From positions 50,282 through 114,281 of the forward strand of contig JAEYZG010000067.1 of the NCBI GenBank assembly GCA_023428135.1: a DNA stretch of 64,000 nt. The letters run 5' to 3'. This DNA is from Bacteroidota bacterium. GTDB lineage: Bacteria > Bacteroidota > Bacteroidia > Cytophagales > Cytophagaceae. Position numbers and translations under genes: made by a program. Shown in pieces: positions 45,199-54,104 of this stretch (the stretch's first letter is position 1; each line of letters starts with the position of its first letter). Under the pieces are notes generated by a model. It was not told the DNA's origin. It worked only from the letters and a program-made list of their open reading frames with translations, and did not search any database.

Positions 45199-45232
45199 CA
45201 TTTTAATTCTCTTTTAACTGCATTTTAATTTC
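45199..45232 (+). promoter_or_regulatory. Array of TTTTAA half-sites, possible OmpR-type response regulator operator
   Basis: CATTTTAATTCT (45199), CTTTTAAC (45211) and CATTTTAATTTC (45221): three half-sites spaced about 11 bp, one per helical turn, the geometry used by OmpR-family regulators. The same 12-mer CATTTTAATTTC lies at 62108 in the USP-like promoter. Confidence 0.35.
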
Positions 45233-45297
45233 TTTACAAATACATAAGGCATTTAAAATCAATACAATTGTCTTTTTTAAAAGATAAAATTACTACA

Positions 45298-45432
45298 ATG
45301 AAGACCAAAATTATTACAATTCCAAGTTTACCATCTTCACAAACCTCACTTGACATTTACAAAATGTTGAAATATATTTATTCTGCTCCTAACGTTACCT
45401 CAGGAGAAAAAAACAAAATTGTCTTATTCTAA
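45298..45432 (+). CDS. Possible small protein or leader peptide before the efflux operon
   Basis: 44 codons, ATG to TAA, reading MKTKIITIPSLPSSQ at the start and GEKNKIVLF at the end, with no membrane segment. It lies 57 bp before the outer-membrane efflux gene, downstream of the half-site array, and would be on the same transcript. Composition is protein-like but nothing proves translation. Confidence 0.25.
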   Translation: MKTKIITIPSLPSSQTSLDIYKMLKYIYSAPNVTSGEKNKIVLF

Positions 45433-45489
45433 TAGAGGAGAATCTGACAACTATTGAACAATTCGAAGATTTAATTTTAATTTTTAACA

Positions 45490-46689
45490 ATGAGTTTACA
45501 AGTAAAATTTCTCCTTTTCGGAGGATTATTCCTGCTTTACAGGCTTGGCTATAGCCAAAAAAGTATTTCTCCGGATTCTGCTATCCAGATAGCATTGATT
45601 AATCACCCGCAAATAAAAGTCTCCAATCTTCAGGTTGAGCAACAACAACTTTTAAAAGGAAGTACCCTTCAGTTTTACAATACTGAATTGCTGTTTGAGG
45701 CTCCCCAAGGAGATGAACTAAGGCCAGGCATACTTCAGTCTATTGACTTTCCTACTGTTTATATGCAGCAGTATAAAACACAGCAGGCAAATGTTAACCT
45801 GATGAAAGCTGACAGGGCTGTAAATACAAACCTGATAAAGTATAATGTCCGAAACACTTATATTAGCTATCAATACTGGAGAGAGCGATTTCAAATACTT
45901 AAGAATCAAGATTCCATTTTACGGGGACTACTGAAAATCAATGAGGTCAGATACAATGTAGGTCAGATTAGTATACTCGAGAAAATAAGTGGAGAAGCAA
46001 AGTATAAAGGGATTGAATTACAGCTATTGCAAGCTTCTGCGGAGTTCAGAAATTCAAGAAAACAATTTTTACTTGCAATCGGTACTCCAGAAGATACTTC
46101 TATTGTTCCGGATAGAACTATAGAAAAATTTCCTGCTCTTATTCTTAATACCTCCTCTACGGAAAACATAACCAACAATCCTGTATATCACTACTATCAA
46201 AGACAACAGGACCTGAGTAAAAGGCTTTTAAAACTTGAAAGGGCCAGAAGAATGCCTGGATTGCTTGTAGGTTATTTAAATCAGGGAAATGAACACACTT
46301 CGTTTAAATACAGATTAAGATTTGGGGTTACCTTACCTATATTTTACTGGGGATATCATTCCAGAATAAAAGCAGCTAACAAAGGCATTGAAATAGCAGA
46401 GAATCAGTTAATACTTGGTAAATACAAACTCAACGGAGAGTATATACAGGCGGTCAGCAGATACAGACAGTTTACCCAGGAGTTAAACTACTACGAATTC
46501 GCTGGCCTTCTGGAAGCTGCCCAGACATTAAAGTCAGCTTCCGAGAGCTATAGACTTGGAAGTATAACATATTATGTATATTTATTAAATATCGAACAAG
46601 CATTTTCAATAGAGCTTAATCATCTTGAAGCGCTGAAAAACTACAACCAGTCCATTACTCACCTTAATTATCTTTTAGGAGACATTTAA
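45490..46689 (+). CDS. Outer-membrane efflux protein, TolC/CzcC family
   Basis: 399 residues with a signal peptide (LLFGGLFLLYRLGYSQ). The long helices SIQIALINHPQIKVSNLQVEQQQLLKG and VNLMKADRAVNTNLIKYNVRNTYISYQYW, repeated in the second half (GIEIAENQLILGKY...LEAAQTLKSASESYRLGSITYYVYLLNIEQ), are the TolC hairpins. It is the outer-membrane channel of the tripartite metal efflux pump and stands first in the operon, 2 bp before the pump gene. Confidence 0.85.
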   Translation: MSLQVKFLLFGGLFLLYRLGYSQKSISPDSAIQIALINHPQIKVSNLQVEQQQLLKGSTLQFYNTELLFEAPQGDELRPGILQSIDFPTVYMQQYKTQQANVNLMKADRAVNTNLIKYNVRNTYISYQYWRERFQILKNQDSILRGLLKINEVRYNVGQISILEKISGEAKYKGIELQLLQASAEFRNSRKQFLLAIGTPEDTSIVPDRTIEKFPALILNTSSTENITNNPVYHYYQRQQDLSKRLLKLERARRMPGLLVGYLNQGNEHTSFKYRLRFGVTLPIFYWGYHSRIKAANKGIEIAENQLILGKYKLNGEYIQAVSRYRQFTQELNYYEFAGLLEAAQTLKSASESYRLGSITYYVYLLNIEQAFSIELNHLEALKNYNQSITHLNYLLGDI

Positions 46690-46691
46690 TC

Positions 46692-49600
46692 ATGATTGAA
46701 AAGATTATAAGTTTCAGTGTACGCAATTACATTGTTGTTCTTGTTTTAACATTAATATTGATCTTATGGGGAAGTTACTCATTATCTGAACTCCCTGTAG
46801 ACGCAGTTCCAGATGTAACGAGCAACCAGGTAGATGTTATTACTAATAGTCCTAGTCTTGCCTCTCTTGAGATTGAGAAATTCATCACCGCCCCGATAGA
46901 AATGGCTATGTCCAATATACCTGGACTTATTGAAATGAGATCAACCTCTAAATTTGGACTAAGCGTTGTAAAACTCGTCTTTACAGACAATACAGATGTT
47001 TACTGGGCAAGACAGCAAGTATTCGAAAGAATCCAGGCAGTGCAGGCTGAAATTCCGGAAGAACTTGGGAAACCATATATGGGGCCCGTTTCGACAGGTC
47101 TTGGAGAGGTATTTCAATACGTAGTAAGACCTGAAAATCCAAAGGATAAAAGCTTCTCTTTAATGGAAATCAGAACCCTACAGGACTGGAATATAAGAAA
47201 ACAACTACTGGGAATCCCAGGAATTGCGGAGGTAAGCGGTTTCGGAGGATACAAAAAAGAATACCAGGCCAAGATAAAACCAGATAGAATGAAAGCGCTG
47301 GGAGTTTCAATTGATGAACTGTTTGACGCTCTTAGCAGGGGAAACAGCAATACAGGAGGAGCTTACATTGAGAAGAACAATAAAGCTTTTACAATAAGAG
47401 GAATCGGACTAGCAACAACACTGGAAGAAATTGGAAAATCAGTTGTAAAAAACAACGTGGGAGCTCCTGTATTAATAAGAGATGTAGCTGAAGTAGATTA
47501 TGGTAATAGTATACGATACGGAGCTATGACAATGAATGGGAATGGAGAGGTAGTCGGAGGTATTATCATGATGATGAAAGGTGAAAACGGAAGTGAGGTA
47601 ATCGCAAGAATAAAAAGCAGGATGAAACAAATCGAAGCTTCTCTACCAGAAGGATTGATCATTGAACCATTCATAGATAGAGAAAAGCTTGTTTCCAAAG
47701 CGATAAAGACTGTTTACACAAATCTTATTGAAGGCGCTATAATAGTAGTGCTCGTAATTCTTTTTTTCCTCGGCAATTGGAGAGCCAGTCTGCTTGCTGC
47801 TTCAGTAATTCCATTATCCATGCTTTTCGCATTCGGACTAATGAAAGAATTTGGTGTAGTAGGAAACCTGATGAGTCTTGGTGCAATAGACTTCGGCTTA
47901 CTTGTAGATCCCGCCATCATCGTTGTTGAGGCTGCAGTTCTACACCTTTCTTTAAAAATGGCCGGAAGGCATACTCAGAAAATGCGTTATGCAGAACGAC
48001 AGGAAATTGTTATCAATGCGGCATCAGATGTAAAAAAATCAGTAGTATTCGGAGGTTTGATAATCCTGATCGTTTATTTTCCTATACTCACCCTTACTGG
48101 TATAGAAGGTAAGATGTTTACACCTATGGCTAAAACCGTAAGCTTTGCAATCATCGGAGCTTTGCTTCTATCCATAACTTATGTACCTATGATGTCTGCT
48201 TTGATCATAAAACCTTCTTCCCACGAAGACCATGGAATTTCTCAAAAGCTCATCGATGCGGTATACAACTTCCTTCGAAAAATACTTGTATGGGGTATGG
48301 AAAAGAAAGCTGCAATTGTTGGATTTGCTCTTGCTGTGCTTGGCGCCGGGATATTTGGCTTTGCGATCATCGGTGGAGAATTTATTCCAAAACTTCAGGA
48401 AGGAGATCTTGTTATAGAAGTAAATCTTCCTGTAGGGACTTCACTTTCTGAATCTTTAAAATTGAGTGACAAGATCCAGGCAGAACTCCTCAGAGAATTT
48501 CCAGAAGAAATTGAACGCATTGTTTCTAAAATCGGCACTTCAGAGGTTCCTGTAGATCCAATGCCTCTGGAAGCTCAGGAAATAGTGGTCGTATTGAGAG
48601 ATAAAGAATACTGGAAAAAAGCCAAAACCCAGGAAGACCTGGCAGACCTGGTATCTGATGTAATGCAAAAGTTTCCAGGGATTGTAGTTTCGATTCAGCA
48701 ACCAATAGAAAACAGAGTAAATGAATTGATGAGTGGGGCAAGAACAGATGTTGTAGTAAAAGTTTTCGGTCCGGACCTTGATACTCTGGTGAATAAAAGC
48801 AACCAGATCATCAGCATTATAAAAGAAGTCGAAGGTGCTACTGATGTGCAGGAAAACAAAATATACGGACTTCCTCAGATTAATATAAAATATAACAGAG
48901 ATCATATGGCCTATTATGGTGTTACTGTTTCACAAATCAACAGAGCAATCCAGACAGCATTTGCTGGAGGAATTGCCGGTATCATCTACGAAAACAATAA
49001 ACGTTTTGACTTAAGTGTCAGACTTTCCAGTGATGAAAGAAGCAAAACTGAAAACATCCATAATCTTCTAATTAGTGATAGAGACGGAAATCCACTTCCA
49101 TTGCAGCACCTTGCAGAAATTAGCGAAGATGTAGGTCCTTCCGAAATAGGACATGAAAATCTTCAAAGAAAATCCAACATAGGATTTAATGTAAGAGGCA
49201 GAGACCTTGCCTCTGTGGTAACAGATGTACGCAACAGAATCAATAATGAAATATTCATCCCTCAGGGTTATACTGTGGAATATGGTGGCGAATTCGAAAA
49301 TTTTGAACGAGCTAAAAACAGATTATCAATAGTAGTACCTATAGCTCTATTGATCATCTTTATATTACTATTTATTTCATTCAACACTTTCAGAGACAGC
49401 TTCCTGATATTTTCAGTAGTTCCCCTTTCAGCAGTAGGTGGTGTATTTTCTTTATTAATAAGGGATATGAACTTCAGTATATCTGCAGGCGTAGGATTTA
49501 TTGCTCTTTTCGGCGTTGCCGTATTGAATGGAATCTTACTTGTAAGTAAATTCAATGACTTGCTTTTAGAAGGAATAACAGATCCAAAGGAACGTGTACT

Positions 49601-49847
49601 AATCGGACTTAAAGACAGATTAAGGCCTGTATTAATGACAAGTTTTGTGGCTGCTTTGGGTTTTCTTCCAATGGCTATATCTTCCAGCGCTGGTGCTGAA
49701 GTTCAAAAGCCTCTTGCCACTGTGGTAATCGGGGGATTGTTTACAGCGACCTTCCTCACATTAATTGTATTACCCGTATTTTATACAATATTTAAAAAAG
49801 ACCAATCAGAAAGCTGGTATAAAAAATACCTGCCCGAAAACAATTAA
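46692..49847 (+). CDS. CzcA-family heavy-metal RND efflux pump
   Basis: 1051 residues, the full RND length with 12 membrane segments and two large periplasmic loops. ARQQVFERIQAVQAEIPEELGKP and MGPVSTGLGEVFQY are HME-RND blocks. In helix 4 the proton relay reads DFGLLVDPA...VVE with Asp400, Asp406 and Glu413, equivalent to CzcA Asp402/Asp408/Glu415; this points to Zn/Co/Cd or Ni/Co rather than Cu/Ag, although the subtype motif has Pro-Ala in place of Gly-Ala. It uses proton force to move divalent cations from periplasm or cytosol to the outside. Middle gene of a C-A-B ordered operon. Confidence 0.92.
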   Translation: MIEKIISFSVRNYIVVLVLTLILILWGSYSLSELPVDAVPDVTSNQVDVITNSPSLASLEIEKFITAPIEMAMSNIPGLIEMRSTSKFGLSVVKLVFTDNTDVYWARQQVFERIQAVQAEIPEELGKPYMGPVSTGLGEVFQYVVRPENPKDKSFSLMEIRTLQDWNIRKQLLGIPGIAEVSGFGGYKKEYQAKIKPDRMKALGVSIDELFDALSRGNSNTGGAYIEKNNKAFTIRGIGLATTLEEIGKSVVKNNVGAPVLIRDVAEVDYGNSIRYGAMTMNGNGEVVGGIIMMMKGENGSEVIARIKSRMKQIEASLPEGLIIEPFIDREKLVSKAIKTVYTNLIEGAIIVVLVILFFLGNWRASLLAASVIPLSMLFAFGLMKEFGVVGNLMSLGAIDFGLLVDPAIIVVEAAVLHLSLKMAGRHTQKMRYAERQEIVINAASDVKKSVVFGGLIILIVYFPILTLTGIEGKMFTPMAKTVSFAIIGALLLSITYVPMMSALIIKPSSHEDHGISQKLIDAVYNFLRKILVWGMEKKAAIVGFALAVLGAGIFGFAIIGGEFIPKLQEGDLVIEVNLPVGTSLSESLKLSDKIQAELLREFPEEIERIVSKIGTSEVPVDPMPLEAQEIVVVLRDKEYWKKAKTQEDLADLVSDVMQKFPGIVVSIQQPIENRVNELMSGARTDVVVKVFGPDLDTLVNKSNQIISIIKEVEGATDVQENKIYGLPQINIKYNRDHMAYYGVTVSQINRAIQTAFAGGIAGIIYENNKRFDLSVRLSSDERSKTENIHNLLISDRDGNPLPLQHLAEISEDVGPSEIGHENLQRKSNIGFNVRGRDLASVVTDVRNRINNEIFIPQGYTVEYGGEFENFERAKNRLSIVVPIALLIIFILLFISFNTFRDSFLIFSVVPLSAVGGVFSLLIRDMNFSISAGVGFIALFGVAVLNGILLVSKFNDLLLEGITDPKERVLIGLKDRLRPVLMTSFVAALGFLPMAISSSAGAEVQKPLATVVIGGLFTATFLTLIVLPVFYTIFKKDQSESWYKKYLPENN

Positions 49848-49868
49848 TATACTCTAACTATATTTATC

Positions 49869-51059
49869 ATGATAAATTCAATTCTGAATAAATTAATATC
49901 AAGCTATCTATGTTGCATGCTTATCGTAGTATTTCAGGCTTGTCATAAAGATAACAAAAGTGCATCAGTGCCGGTAATAGAAGAGAATTCTATTGAGCTG
50001 ACTGAAGACCAAATGAAAAGGCTGGATATAAACCTTGTATCTCCGGAGAAGAAGGCACTTGAATCATATATTCATTTTAATGGAAAAATTGTAGCTCTGC
50101 CAAACTATCGAGCAGAGGTAAGTTCCAATGTGCAGGGGAAAATAGAAAAAGTATTTGTTCATGAAGGTGACTTTGTTGAAAAAGGTAAACCTCTTATCGA
50201 ACTAAGCAGCATGAGGCTGGTAGAACTTCAGGAAGAATATTTTGCAGCTAAAAATGAAACTGATTTTTTAACCATTGAACTAAAAAGACAGGAAGAACTC
50301 AGAAAAAATAATGTCGGTGCACTTGTGGATCTTCAAACCGTTCAAACCAAGCACAGGGCTTCCTTAAACAGACAGGCATCACTGAAAGCAAAACTTGCAT
50401 TACTTGGCATTGATATGGACGGAAATGGATCTGATGCAATAAGAACAAAATTATCCATTAAAGCTCCTATCTCCGGATACATACATGCGCTGCCTGTCAG
50501 CGTTGGAATGATCGCATCTGCAGAAACCATCCTTGCTGAATTGATAGATGTGAGTCAGCTTCTTGCTGAAATTTATGTTTATGAAAAAGATATTGATTTA
50601 ATTAAATCAGGTCAATCTGTAAAGCTGGACTTTATCAACCATTCATTTGGAGAAGTACAGGGAACGGTTTTTAATATTGATAAAGTAATTGATGAAAACA
50701 CTAAAGCCATCAATGTATTTGTTAAATTCTCTACTCCGGGCAAAAGCATTATCCTTCCTGATATGAACATAATGGCGACACTAGAGAATAAAAGTAATAA
50801 TACTCCCGCTCCTACAGTACCTCGCTCCAGTTTATTACAGGAAGATGATCATTATTATATTTTCTTAACAGATAAGAAAGTTAAAGATGGCAAGATTAAA
50901 CTCAGTAAACATAAAGTGGATCTAGGGGATAAAAACGAAAAATTTACCGAAATTATTTTCCCCAATCCTGTAGAAAACGAAATATTCGTAGCTGCTAATA
51001 ATGTGATGGCGATAGAAATGGAGAGAAAGAAAAAGACCGGTGGTGTATTTGCAGAATAA
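49869..51059 (+). CDS. RND periplasmic adaptor subunit, CzcB family
   Basis: 396 residues. Signal segment with lipobox-like VFQAC (Cys25), so probably a lipoprotein. Barrel-sandwich halves YRAEVSSNVQGKIEKVFVHEGDFVEKGKPLIEL and KLSIKAPISGYIHALPVSVGMI surround a helical hairpin (VELQEEYFAAKNETDF...LKRQEELRKNNVGALV); the beta-barrel part LAEIYVYEKDIDLIKSGQSVKL follows. It links pump and channel. No His-rich CzcB N-terminal metal domain is present. A very strong terminator follows, so the operon ends here. Confidence 0.88.
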   Translation: MINSILNKLISSYLCCMLIVVFQACHKDNKSASVPVIEENSIELTEDQMKRLDINLVSPEKKALESYIHFNGKIVALPNYRAEVSSNVQGKIEKVFVHEGDFVEKGKPLIELSSMRLVELQEEYFAAKNETDFLTIELKRQEELRKNNVGALVDLQTVQTKHRASLNRQASLKAKLALLGIDMDGNGSDAIRTKLSIKAPISGYIHALPVSVGMIASAETILAELIDVSQLLAEIYVYEKDIDLIKSGQSVKLDFINHSFGEVQGTVFNIDKVIDENTKAINVFVKFSTPGKSIILPDMNIMATLENKSNNTPAPTVPRSSLLQEDDHYYIFLTDKKVKDGKIKLSKHKVDLGDKNEKFTEIIFPNPVENEIFVAANNVMAIEMERKKKTGGVFAE

Positions 51060-51074
51060 TTAATCTTATCAATA

Positions 51075-51120
51075 AAAAAGAAGGCCCTTTGATCCTATCG
51101 AATCAAAGGGCCTTCTTTTT
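51075..51120 (+). terminator. Very strong rho-independent terminator of the efflux operon
   Basis: 19-bp perfect inverted repeat (51075-51093 with 51102-51120), 8-base loop and terminal T-run. It separates the metal-efflux operon from the isonitrile-type operon. Confidence 0.9.
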
Positions 51121-51706
51121 ATGTTCCATCTTTATTGAAGAATATTTTCCTGATTTCTTTAAAAGGTAAATATATAATCAAATAACATCTGTTCTTACCT
51201 AACTAATCTTCTCTACTTTCATTTTCTTTATTATGTGTAAGGCAAACACAATCACCTATTAATTCAACATTTACTTCATAAAATCCCAATTACCCATAAC
51301 ATCAATCACTATATCGCCGAAAAAGCAAACATTACCGATGTATTTTAATTTCCTTAAACACAACCATTTAAAAATCTCTACCACTTTACTGCATTTTTAA
51401 TTACAATAGCAAAAAAAGTATATCAAAAATTTTTAGATGTATTTTTATTCTATACTTTTGATCCGGGTTATAGTCACAAACACTAGCTATGTTTATGAAC
51501 AAGGTCCTTCTGTAGCTCATATATACCTAGGAATACAAGCGCGCGTAATTTCTTATTCCACCAATCTGTTATGTCTTTTTAAGGCATAATAACAAGTACC
51601 GTTTTGGCTTTGGCATTATCAGTATCCTTATTCAGTTAAAATGAATCTAAGTCAGGCGAACTATATCTATTAAAATATTCCAGTAAATACTTATTTAAAA
51701 ACCTTT
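51121..51706. other. Long leader/promoter region of the isonitrile-type operon
   Basis: 586 bases without a convincing gene. TATTTTAATTTC at 51341 is one base off the 12-mer before the efflux operon. A TACTTTTG box lies at 51453, leaving a roughly 245-base 5' leader with a weak hairpin near 51569-51594. A long leader hints at post-transcriptional control, but no riboswitch class was recognised. Confidence 0.5.
51453..51460 (+). promoter_or_regulatory. -7 promoter box (TACTTTTG) upstream of the isonitrile-type operon
   Basis: Exact TAnnTTTG match; a T-rich -33 region (TTTTTAG) lies about 20 bp upstream. Confidence 0.45.
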
Positions 51707-52624
51707 ATGAAAACAGAAAAAATTGCTATCGGCTGTAATATATACGGCGTTGACGTGAAGAACATTTCAGATGCTGAAATCAGTTCACTTCAAAATGAGT
51801 TATACAAAAACAGGATTATCATTCTGAAAAATCAGGATATATCCGATGAAGCTTATTGTAACTTTGCTACGAAATTCGGTACTCCTATACCTTACCTTCA
51901 AGATAATTATCACCATCCAAAATTCCCGCTGATCTTCGTATCATCAAATGTAAAGAAAGATGGAAAACAAATAGGCGTGCCTCGTACAGGCGGATACTGG
52001 CATTCAGATACTTCATTTGAGAAGGATCCGAAAGTACTTACTATGTTATTGCCTAAAGTACTTCCTACAACTGTAAAAAGAACAACTAAGTTCATTGACA
52101 TGAGCGCTGTATATAAAGCGCTTCCAAAGAATCTTCTCAAGGAAATAGAAGGAGAAGAATTTATCCATAGCGGAAGATGGAAATATAAAATACGTCCGGA
52201 AGATGCGGGTATAGATATCTCTGAAATGCTGGAGATGATTGACTTTTATGCCCCTCCTGTCATGCACCCTGCCATCCTTGAACATCCATATACCAAAGAA
52301 AAGATTGTATACGGCACAAGAGGCTTTACAATAGGAATCAAAAATAAATCTCTGGATGATTCTCAAAGAATATTAACTGAAATTTTTGACTTTGCAGAAA
52401 CAGATCAATTTATCAGAGAAGTTACCTGGTCACTTGGTGACCTTATCATCTGGGATAATCGCTTTCTTGCTCATTGCTCAGGAAGGAAAAAAGCCATCAC
52501 TGAAAACATTCACGAAGATGTGAAGAAAGAAGAAGAAACAATGATGTACAGAATTACTTTGAAGGATGCATTTCCTTTATGTGCCTCTCAACTCCATGAA
52601 AATGTTACCGCATTACAAAACTGA
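51707..52624 (+). CDS. Fe(II)/2-oxoglutarate oxygenase of the TauD family, ScoE-like (isonitrile-forming type)
   Basis: 305 residues. TauD fold with iron ligands His99 and Asp101 in GGYWHSDTSF and His256 in IIWDNRFLAH; Arg282 should bind oxoglutarate. Beyond the general fold, it aligns by eye with Mycobacterium Rv0097/ScoE, which oxidises N-carboxymethyl-beta-amino acids to isonitriles: PYLQDNYHH with PYYEPMYHH, IFVSS, QIGVPRTGGYWHSD with QGVPKTGAFWHID, KYKIRPED with HIKIRPSD, and DLIIWDNR with DIILWDNR. The Lys161/Arg163 pair and Tyr63/Tyr68 match substrate-pocket residues as I remember them; one ScoE Tyr is Leu64 here. First gene of a tightly packed four-gene operon. Confidence 0.83.
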   Translation: MKTEKIAIGCNIYGVDVKNISDAEISSLQNELYKNRIIILKNQDISDEAYCNFATKFGTPIPYLQDNYHHPKFPLIFVSSNVKKDGKQIGVPRTGGYWHSDTSFEKDPKVLTMLLPKVLPTTVKRTTKFIDMSAVYKALPKNLLKEIEGEEFIHSGRWKYKIRPEDAGIDISEMLEMIDFYAPPVMHPAILEHPYTKEKIVYGTRGFTIGIKNKSLDDSQRILTEIFDFAETDQFIREVTWSLGDLIIWDNRFLAHCSGRKKAITENIHEDVKKEEETMMYRITLKDAFPLCASQLHENVTALQN

Positions 52625-52631
52625 AACGACT

Positions 52632-53213
52632 ATGACAACTGTAATAAACAACACTTATAAAAGCGGGACTCCAACAATAGAAATTTCCCCGGACTTTCTT
52701 GATCTTATACTAAAGCCATACAGAAACCATGCTAAATATCTGCATGAAGCCGAGATCACACATTTCCTGGAAAAACTGGAACCAAACTCTACCACGAGCC
52801 TGATCACAGCCAGAGGAAAATTTTCAATTCCTGAGAGCTGTTATATTGATGACACAGGACATTTCAATGCTGTTGAATTCAATATTTGTTTTAATCAACT
52901 TGCATATGTAATGTTTGGAAAATGCCTTCAGGAAGGAATCTTTCAAAGGCTGATACCAATATGGGAAAGTAAAATAAAACTTGACTATGACATTTTCCTG
53001 AAGCAACAGCTTTCCTCAATGCTTATAGTAAAGATTGAAGGAAAATTTTTAAAACAGCTTGACAGCGATGGTTTCTTTGGAGAAATATCAATTGATAAAG
53101 TAATCTCTTCTAATGATGCACACTTTGCTTACACAACTGTTTCCTTCTCTGATGAAGATGGTGTTAAATGCAAAGGCTCTGTTGTACTTGCCTTCAATCC
53201 AATTCATGAATAA
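52632..53213 (+). CDS. FcoT/ScoD-like thioesterase-fold protein
   Basis: 193 residues from the ATG at 52632, 7 bp after the oxygenase stop. Hot-dog fold of the FcoT family (type III acyl-CoA thioesterase, Mycobacterium Rv0098). The central blocks IPESCYIDDTGHFNAVE (66-82) and ICFNQLAY (85-92) and QQLSSMLI (125-132) match Rv0098 nearly word for word as I recall it. In isonitrile lipopeptide clusters the homologue ScoD adds glycine to an alpha,beta-unsaturated acyl-thioester and releases the beta-amino acid that ScoE oxidises. A longer start at 52566 would overlap the oxygenase gene and is not used. Confidence 0.87.
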   Translation: MTTVINNTYKSGTPTIEISPDFLDLILKPYRNHAKYLHEAEITHFLEKLEPNSTTSLITARGKFSIPESCYIDDTGHFNAVEFNICFNQLAYVMFGKCLQEGIFQRLIPIWESKIKLDYDIFLKQQLSSMLIVKIEGKFLKQLDSDGFFGEISIDKVISSNDAHFAYTTVSFSDEDGVKCKGSVVLAFNPIHE

Positions 53214-54093
53214 ACAAAAAAGCAATGCAATCCGCTCTGCGGAAACCGTGGCTGCGCTAAGAGCAGCCACGGCTAAAGAAGAGGACATTTGTATCCAGTG
53301 CGAAGATCACCTTGCTAGATTTTTCATTGGATACAAATACCGTCTTATTACAAGTATAAAACCTCAGTGGCTTCTCCAAAAGCTTATTGAATCTATGTCC
53401 CCGGGAAGTTATTGTTTCGCTATCATCAGAACCAAATTCTTTGACGAAATCCTTCTCAAAGAAATATCCGGAAATATAGATCAGGTGGTGATACTTGGTG
53501 CAGGATATGACACAAGGGGAATAAGATTTAAAGAACATCTTAAGAAAATAAAAGTATATGAAATTGACTTTCCCGGAACACAGAGGAATAAAAGAAAAAA
53601 GCTAATACATCTTCCTGAAGAAATTCCCTCCAATATTCATTTCATTCCATTAGACTTTAATGAAAGGCCTTTTCAAGAAGCTTTAATAGAAGCAGGGTTT
53701 TCCAAAAACAAACGTACTTTGTTTTTATGGGAAGGGGTTTCTTATTACCTGCCTGAAAAAGTCGTTGCACAAGTACTTAGCTTTGTATCTCAATGTGCTT
53801 CCGGAAGCTCTATAGTCTTTGATTATGCTACAAAAAACTTTGTAAATGGAGACCATAGTACACATGGAGGAAAAGAAATTGCTAAGTGGCTGAAAAAAAT
53901 TAAAGAACCATTTTTGTTCGGTTTAAATGAAGATGAAATAGGACCGTTTTTATCCAGACAAAACTTATCTGTAGTAACTGATTGCGGGCCGGAAGAGCAA
54001 GAGAATATGTATTTGAGAAACAGAAATGGAAAGATTATTGGCCAGTCACTAGGTCATGTAAGAATGGTCCATGCCAGAATTTCAGATAATTAA
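53206..54093 (+). CDS. SAM-dependent O-methyltransferase, PPM1/LCMT family
   Basis: 295 residues from the ATG at 53206, which overlaps the previous stop by 8 nt; the longer frame from 53113 would overlap it by 100 nt. The pattern ETVAALRAATAKEE, IIRTKFFDEILL, and SAM loop VVILGAGYDTRGIRF (94-108) then VYEIDFPGTQRNKRKKL and LFLWEGVSYYLPEKV is that of the PksPpm1/LCMT group (TIGR00027). These enzymes usually methylate carboxylates or hydroxyls, so a methyl ester on the pathway product is possible. No homologue is part of the actinobacterial sco clusters as far as I recall. Confidence 0.85.
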   Translation: MNKQKSNAIRSAETVAALRAATAKEEDICIQCEDHLARFFIGYKYRLITSIKPQWLLQKLIESMSPGSYCFAIIRTKFFDEILLKEISGNIDQVVILGAGYDTRGIRFKEHLKKIKVYEIDFPGTQRNKRKKLIHLPEEIPSNIHFIPLDFNERPFQEALIEAGFSKNKRTLFLWEGVSYYLPEKVVAQVLSFVSQCASGSSIVFDYATKNFVNGDHSTHGGKEIAKWLKKIKEPFLFGLNEDEIGPFLSRQNLSVVTDCGPEEQENMYLRNRNGKIIGQSLGHVRMVHARISDN

Positions 54094-54104
54094 ATTGATC
54101 TCAT

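Larger units (their letters stand above)
44957..45489. other. Regulatory region upstream of the RND efflux operon
   Basis: Contains the TTTTAA half-site array (45199-45232), a possible 44-codon gene (45298-45432) and the promoter space of both the YiaA/B gene (minus) and the efflux operon (plus). A TACAATTG, one mismatch from the -7 consensus, lies at 45263-45270. Confidence 0.5.

Noticed and set aside
51461..51706. tRNA, small RNA or riboswitch in the long leader of the isonitrile-type operon
   Set aside because: No cloverleaf or known aptamer core could be drawn; only a weak hairpin near 51569.
51453..51706. Acyl carrier protein gene hidden before the isonitrile-type operon
   Set aside because: All frames are broken by stops and no GxDSL-type phosphopantetheine motif is seen.
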